NCBI GenBank assembly: GCA_020848615.1
Contig: JADLHW010000024.1
Coordinates: 1 to 64,000, forward strand
Length of the DNA: 64,000 nt
Direction of reading: 5' to 3'
Source of the DNA: Thermoleophilia bacterium
GTDB lineage: Bacteria > Actinomycetota > Thermoleophilia > Miltoncostaeales > Miltoncostaeaceae
Below, in pieces: positions 60,801 to 64,000 of this stretch. The translations under genes and the position numbers were made by a program. The number at the start of each line of letters is the position of its first letter. The stretch's first letter is position 1. The notes under the pieces were generated by a model that was given only the letters and a program-made list of their open reading frames with translations, was not told where the DNA came from and ran no database searches.

Positions 60801-60834
60801 GGCCAACCCGGTGCCGATGCCGCGCAAGCGGTGA
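57826..60834 (+). CDS. Secreted subtilisin-like serine protease (S8) with PA domain
   Basis: A 1002-residue exported protease. A signal peptide covers about residues 1-30 and an I9-type propeptide about 45-140. The catalytic triad is complete: Asp173 in IGIIDSGVDF, His243 in EGHGTHVAGIAAG, and Ser570 in SGTSMASPYAAG. A protease-associated (PA) insert lies about 390-515, before the Ser region. The last 370 residues form beta-rich Fn3-like domains resembling the C-terminal part of large subtilases (C5a peptidase-like). The GTG at 57826 follows GGGGGC and begins the signal peptide (MTRRRIALLTAAAA). It probably processes or degrades proteins outside the cell. Confidence 0.93.
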   Translation: MTRRRIALLTAAAAAAAGTAMATGSAAGALPEHLAARHTAPATASKDVTVILRLAGQPVAAQEAAVQGTARVATWRSARVRAGLVARQRRLVPRLRARGARVIATYRDAYNGVAVRVPANRVAALRTLPGVVAVHRSHRVSRALTSAVPFTGVPSAWQDPGYTGRGVRIGIIDSGVDFHHADLGGSGDPSAFAADAGTDPAASGFPTAKVAGGYDFVGDAYDPSDPATATPRPDRVPLDCEGHGTHVAGIAAGTGVRQDGTPYTGPYTEGALASQGFRVGPGVAPEARVYAYRVFGCGSGDAEDTVIMAAIDRAVRDRVDVINMSLSGVYTGSDEPLAAAVRTATRAGVTVVAATGNEGPGAYTGGSPAAADTAIAVGAADSVADYTGATLQGPSLSATVVQETTGATIPGGLQGTLTVTGTPGMLGAGCDAADYASVPAGGIPVVILGICDHRTKALLAQAAGAPAVILVSNDTGYGTTDDALPDVTIPVLVAPVDALAALRAADGTAVSVTPAPRLANPLFRRAEVWTSSGPRWNDSALKPDVVAPGVDIASAAVGTGTAAVRHSGTSMASPYAAGIAALVRQAHPGWSPADVKAAIMGTASADAADLAAADVLTSGAGLVQPARAVRATVRATTSDGLGNLSFGYRPANGAISETRRFRITNDGSRSVTYTIATDAGGDLHGARLSLSDTRVTVPARGSVNVSLAVSLSRSAVAGLPGAGDGLTTVRGAVVATPVTAREGAYALRVPFLLVPAGRSAVSTGNTRLRTVSGGARRVTVPVENSGVHGTRVGVFAWGLADPSGDAEDTVDIRTAGVQTVAGTDPALLFAVTLGDALANPARTEFDVSIDTDGDDSADLLLVGVDSGLADIGSHNGRMQAFVIDASGAIIDRLEMTAPLNGGTVLMPLPLRHIGDATAITYGVTTYDTLTGDEDGTGTARYRPLAPAVENGATVALAAGQERTLTLSAASPAAGDPLGWLLVALDDPSGIGQANPVPMPRKR

Positions 60835-60855
60835 CCGCGGCCCGTCCGACCGATT

Positions 60856-60892
60856 GACCGCGCCGGCGGTCGATCGGCCGGGCGACCGGCCG
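60856..60892. terminator. Tandem hairpins between convergent genes
   Basis: GACCGC/GCGGTC (loop GCCG) is followed by CGGCCGG/CCGGCCG with a GCGA tetraloop. They lie between the protease (ends 60834, plus) and the response regulator (ends 60897, minus). Neither has a U-tract. Confidence 0.55.
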
Positions 60893-60896
60893 GGGG

Positions 60897-61547
60897 TCAG
60901 CCCATCCCGGCATCGTGGACGCAGATCGCGATCTGCACGCGGTTCGCGGCGCCGAGCTTGTCCAGCAGGCGGGACACGTGGGTCTTCACGGTGGGGACCG
61001 ACATGTGGAGCTCCGCCGCGATCTCCGCGTTGGCGAGGCCGCGGCCCACGGCGAGGGCGACCTCGCGCTCCCGGCCGGTGAGCGCGTCCAGGCGCACGCG
61101 GGCGGCGGCGGAGCGGTCGCCGGCGGCGTCCGCCCGCACCCGGGCGACGAGGCTGCGGGTGGCCGACGGGGACAGCATCGCCTCGCCGTCCACGACCCTG
61201 CGGATGGCGTCGATGATCGCCGGGGGCGGGGTGTCCTTCAGCAGGAACCCGTCGGCGCCGGCGGCGACCGCGCGCACGACGTTCTCGTCGGCATCGAAGG
61301 TGGTGAGCACGATCACCCGGGGCGGCGAGGGGTCCCGCAGGAGCCGGCGGGTCGCCTCAAGCCCGTCCATCACCGGCATGCGGATGTCCATGAGCACGAC
61401 GTCCGGCCGCAGCTCCCCGGCGCGCGCCACGCCCGCGGCGCCGTCCGGGGCCTCGCCCACCACCCGCAGGTCCTCCTGCCAGCCGAGCATGAGCGACAGC
61501 GCCGACCGCACCAGGGGGTCGTCGTCCACCAGCAGGACGCGGATCAC
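60897..61547 (-). CDS. NarL/FixJ-type response regulator
   Basis: A 216-residue two-component regulator. The receiver (residues 2-120) has the acidic pocket LLVDDDP, phospho-acceptor Asp54 in VVLMDIRMP, and the LKDT switch lysine. The LuxR-type HTH occupies the last 65 residues (LTGREREVALAVGRGL; MSVPTVKTHVSRLLDKLGAANR). The GTG at 61547 overlaps the kinase stop (GTGA), so the two are a coupled pair. The divergent ABC transporter is a likely target. Confidence 0.95.
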   Translation of the reverse strand: MIRVLLVDDDPLVRSALSLMLGWQEDLRVVGEAPDGAAGVARAGELRPDVVLMDIRMPVMDGLEATRRLLRDPSPPRVIVLTTFDADENVVRAVAAGADGFLLKDTPPPAIIDAIRRVVDGEAMLSPSATRSLVARVRADAAGDRSAAARVRLDALTGREREVALAVGRGLANAEIAAELHMSVPTVKTHVSRLLDKLGAANRVQIAICVHDAGMG

Positions 61548-62704
61548 GCCGGCCAAGGCAGCCACCCGTGCAACGCGAAGGTGCCGTCGACCCGGCGGGT
61601 CTCGAGCGTCCCGCCGCTCAGCTGCGCGCGCTCGGCGAGCCCCACCAGGCCCAGCCCCGCGCCCGGGGTGCCCGACGCCCCGAACCCCAGGGGGTTGCTC
61701 ACCGTGACGTCCAGCCCCCGGTCGGGGTCGCCGTCCAGCCGCACCCGCACCTCCGCCCCGGGAGCGTGCTTGCCGGCGTTCGTGAGCCCCTCCTGGACGA
61801 TGCGGTACGCGGTGCGCCCCAGGGCCTCGGGCACGGCGCCGGCCACCTCGGCGGCGTAGTCGACGGCCATGCCGGCGGCACGGCACTCCTCGACCAGGAC
61901 GGGCACGTCGGCGAAGGTGGGCTGCGGCCGGTCCACCGCGCCCCCGGTGTCCGGGTCGCGCAGCACCCCGAGCACGCCGCGCAGGTCGGTGAGCGCCGCG
62001 TTGGCGCGCTGCTGGATGTCGGCGGCGCCGCGGCGGAGCTCGTGGGCGGGCAGGTCCTCACGGAAGGCCAGCGCGCCGGCGTGCATGGCGATCTGGGAGA
62101 TGCGGTGTGCGAGCACGTCGTGCATCTCCCGCGCGATGCGGGCGCGTTCGTTCGCCCGCGAGCGGTCGGCGCGCAGCGCCTGCTCGGCCTCCGCCCGCTC
62201 CGCCCGGTCGCGCAGTTGCCACAGGAGCTCGCGGCGCGAGCCGATGTACATGCCCCACCCGCTGAGCGCCGCGGTGAACACGACGCCCACGAACAGCGTG
62301 AGCCAGAACGGGTCGCCGTCCTGCTCCGGCACCAGCAGCACGTAGAGGTGGCCCGCCACGATCGCCACCACGCCCACGCTCAGGACCTCGCCCCACCGCC
62401 GCCGAGTGGCGACCGACACCAGGGCGAGCATCGCGGGGCCCGTGCCCGACATCGACACCAGGCCCGTCAGCGCGATGCCCAGCGCCACGGGGACCGGCCA
62501 GCGGCGGCGGCGGGTGACCAGCACGAACGCCGCCGCGCCCAGCAGGAGATCGAGCAGGATCCAGCCCCACCTGCCGTCGTCGGCGAGGGTCACCAGCGGC
62601 TCGCCGGCCACGGCGGCGCTCACGGCCAGCATCACGGCGAGGCGCCACGACCGCCCCCACCGGGTGAGGGGCGGCTGCCACGGCACGGGGTCGGCGCGGG
62701 TCAC
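61544..62704 (-). CDS. Sensor histidine kinase (HisKA_3, NarX/DesK-like)
   Basis: A 386-residue membrane kinase. About five transmembrane helices fill residues 20-155 without a large extracytoplasmic domain, as in DesK-like sensors. A coiled coil leads to the phospho-acceptor His195 in RIAREMHDVLAHRIS, the HisKA_3 motif. The ATPase domain has YRIVQEGLTNAGKHAPGAEV (N box) and PGAGLGLVGLAERAQLSGG (G box). The GTG at 62704 has TAGCCT 6 nt upstream. It is divergent from the ABC transporter. Confidence 0.95.
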   Translation of the reverse strand: MTRADPVPWQPPLTRWGRSWRLAVMLAVSAAVAGEPLVTLADDGRWGWILLDLLLGAAAFVLVTRRRRWPVPVALGIALTGLVSMSGTGPAMLALVSVATRRRWGEVLSVGVVAIVAGHLYVLLVPEQDGDPFWLTLFVGVVFTAALSGWGMYIGSRRELLWQLRDRAERAEAEQALRADRSRANERARIAREMHDVLAHRISQIAMHAGALAFREDLPAHELRRGAADIQQRANAALTDLRGVLGVLRDPDTGGAVDRPQPTFADVPVLVEECRAAGMAVDYAAEVAGAVPEALGRTAYRIVQEGLTNAGKHAPGAEVRVRLDGDPDRGLDVTVSNPLGFGASGTPGAGLGLVGLAERAQLSGGTLETRRVDGTFALHGWLPWPA

Positions 62705-62710
62705 GCACCA

Positions 62711-62716
62711 AGGCTA
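62711..62716 (-). promoter_or_regulatory. Putative -10 box (TAGCCT) of the two-component operon
   Basis: TAGCCT on the minus strand ends 6 nt before the kinase GTG. A leaderless mRNA is likely. Confidence 0.5.
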
Positions 62717-62823
62717 GGGGACCCCGGGTGGGCCGCCCATCCGCCGGCGGTCGCCGCATCGGTACAACTTTCGTCGGACCCCGCTCGCGACGCCCGCCCG
62801 ATGTGCCCGGGCCCATCGCGGAC

Positions 62824-62829
62824 CAGGCT
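62824..62829 (+). promoter_or_regulatory. Possible -10 box (CAGGCT) of the ABC transporter operon
   Basis: CAGGCT ends 6 nt before the ATG at 62836. It differs from the other boxes by having C at the first position, and is weaker evidence. Confidence 0.3.
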
Positions 62830-62835
62830 GGGCAC

Positions 62836-63750
62836 ATGATCACCGTCACCGGACTCACCAAGCGCTACGGCGGCTTCACCGCCGTCGACGACGTCACCTT
62901 CACCTGCACGCCGGGCCGCGTCACCGGCTTCCTGGGCCCCAACGGGGCGGGCAAGACCACCACCATGCGCATGATGGTGGGGCTCACCGCCCCCACCCAC
63001 GGCGAGGTCACCGTGGGCGGCCACGGCTTCACCGACATCCCCAACCCCGCCCGCCACGTGGGCGTCCTGCTGGACGCCTCCGCCCAGCACGCCGGCCGCA
63101 CCGGCCGCGAGGTGCTGGTGCTGGGCGCCCGCACCATGGGCGTGCCCGACACCCGCGTGGACGACATGCTGCACCTCGTCGGCCTCACGGACGCCGAGTC
63201 GGCCCGTCGCGTGCGGGACTACTCCCTGGGCATGCGGCAGCGCCTCGGCATCGCCAACGCCCTGCTGGGCGACCCCTCCGTGCTCATCCTCGACGAGCCC
63301 GCCAACGGCCTCGACCCCGCCGGCATCCGCTGGATCCGCGACCTGCTGCGCGGCTTCGCCGCCCGCGGCGGCACCGTGCTGCTGTCCAGCCACCTGCTGC
63401 ACGAGGTGGAGCAGGTCGCCGACGACATGGTCCTCATCGGCCACGGCCGCATCGTCGCGGCCGGCGACAAGGCCACGCTCCTGGCGCGCGCCCACGACGG
63501 GGTGCTCGTGGAGGCGGCGGACCCGGACGCCCTCGCCGGCGCCCTGCGCGAGGAGGGCCTCGCCCACCGTCCCGCCGGCGCCGGCCTGCACGTCGACGCA
63601 CCCGCGCTCGCCGTCGGCACCCTCGCCGCCCGGCGCGGGCTGGTCCTCACCGGGTTGCGGCCCGACGGCGACGGCCTCGAGGACGTGTTCTTCCAGCTCA
63701 CCGCCGGCACGCAGCGGGACGCCGCGCTCCCGGAGAGGATCGCCGCATGA
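62836..63750 (+). CDS. ABC transporter ATP-binding protein (DrrA/CcmA-like)
   Basis: A 304-residue ABC ATPase. The Walker A is GPNGAGKTTTMRMM, the Q-loop region contains LLDASAQHAGRT, the signature is YSLGMRQRLGIA, and the Walker B is VLILDEPANGLDP followed by the switch HLLHEVEQVAD. The last 80 residues are a regulatory extension typical of DrrA-type exporters. It probably drives an exporter with the permease that follows. The ATG at 62836 starts the homology, and the stop overlaps the permease start (ATGA). Confidence 0.95.
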   Translation: MITVTGLTKRYGGFTAVDDVTFTCTPGRVTGFLGPNGAGKTTTMRMMVGLTAPTHGEVTVGGHGFTDIPNPARHVGVLLDASAQHAGRTGREVLVLGARTMGVPDTRVDDMLHLVGLTDAESARRVRDYSLGMRQRLGIANALLGDPSVLILDEPANGLDPAGIRWIRDLLRGFAARGGTVLLSSHLLHEVEQVADDMVLIGHGRIVAAGDKATLLARAHDGVLVEAADPDALAGALREEGLAHRPAGAGLHVDAPALAVGTLAARRGLVLTGLRPDGDGLEDVFFQLTAGTQRDAALPERIAA

Positions 63751-64000
63751 CCGTCCAGCCCATCGCGTTCCGGCCCTTCGACCTGTCCGCCACGCCCGCG
63801 GTGCCGTTCGGCCGCCTGGTGTCGGTGGAGGTCCGCAAGATGGCCGACACCCGCGCCGGCCGGTGGCTGCTCATCAGCATCGGCCTCATCACCGCCGCGA
63901 TCCTGGGCGTCATGCTCGCCGTGGTCGTGGCGCGGGACATGTCCGTCTCGTTCGGGGACTTCCTGACGGCCGTGAGCATCCCCATGGGGATCCTCCTCCC
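63747..64000 (+). CDS. ABC transporter permease, 3' truncated by the window end
   Basis: The first 84 codons of an ABC-2-type permease. After a 20-residue cytoplasmic segment, LVSVEVRKMADTRAGRW is the amphipathic entry into the first helix (LLISIGLITAAILGVMLAVVV), a form common in ABC-2 exporters coupled to DrrA-like ATPases. An extracytoplasmic loop follows and a second helix begins at the edge. The start overlaps the ATPase stop (ATGA). Confidence 0.85.
   Translation, partial: MTVQPIAFRPFDLSATPAVPFGRLVSVEVRKMADTRAGRWLLISIGLITAAILGVMLAVVVARDMSVSFGDFLTAVSIPMGILL

Overview
The window is a very G+C-rich bacterial chromosome segment. The synteny is actinobacterial: a uvrC-rapZ-yvcK block lies upstream of gap-pgk-tpiA-gpmI on the same strand, tatA is free-standing, and there are PAC2 proteins, extracytoplasmic ApbE chemistry and many ATGA/GTGA start-stop overlaps. 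Secreted proteins that end in a paired-cysteine, G-x-Y-R C-terminal module suggest the class Thermoleophilia (Solirubrobacterales-like). That placement is inferred and was not tested.

Layout. 1-7.6 kb: the 3' part of a ROK sugar kinase, a PAC2 protein and two tandem PAS-array regulators ending in LuxR-type HTH domains. 7.8-13.9 kb: a GntR/UTRA regulator, a zinc metallopeptidase, a hydrolase and a three-gene electron-transfer operon (small anchored protein, ApbE, ferric-reductase-like membrane protein), then a second PAC2 gene. 13.9-22.4 kb: a cation diffusion facilitator and several exported proteins (SIMPL-like, beta-helix, TolB-like propeller, glycosidase-like lipoprotein). 22.8-26.8 kb: a small integrative element of about 3.8 kb in the 3' end of tRNA-Gly(CCC), bounded by direct repeats of about 105 bp. 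It carries a frameshifted tyrosine integrase, two small HTH proteins, a broken BrnT-like toxin with its antitoxin, an intact hicAB pair and a frameshifted recombinase-like gene. 26.8-35.1 kb: a signal-peptidase-like protein without the usual nucleophile, a holin-family protein, argS, rlmH, an M48 protease, and an operon of phosphoesterase, desulfurase-like protein without the PLP lysine, and TusA-like protein. 35.3-39.6 kb: a two-gene cyclic-di-GMP operon. 39.8-50.5 kb: glycolytic genes, a nuclease lipoprotein, a membrane protein, a glutaminyl-cyclase-like protein, yvcK, rapZ and uvrC. 50.6-54.4 kb: an efflux/stress operon (marR, usp, two MFS transporters). 54.6-57.7 kb: a possibly LexA-controlled winged-helix gene, a three-gene TadE/TadE/TadG-VanY-SLT operon, a small membrane protein and tatA. 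57.8-64 kb: a subtilisin-like protease, a two-component system and an ABC exporter that runs off the end.

The best candidates for undescribed biology are: the TadE/TadE/TadG operon whose last product fuses a pilin-like anchor to a D,D-carboxypeptidase and a lytic transglycosylase; the desulfurase-like/TusA pair; the ApbE operon whose likely flavin carrier is a tiny low-complexity protein; and the signal-peptidase-like protein. Two DNA-level patterns recur: TANNNT boxes 6-8 nt before start codons, implying leaderless mRNAs, and strong GC hairpins without U-tracts at gene ends.
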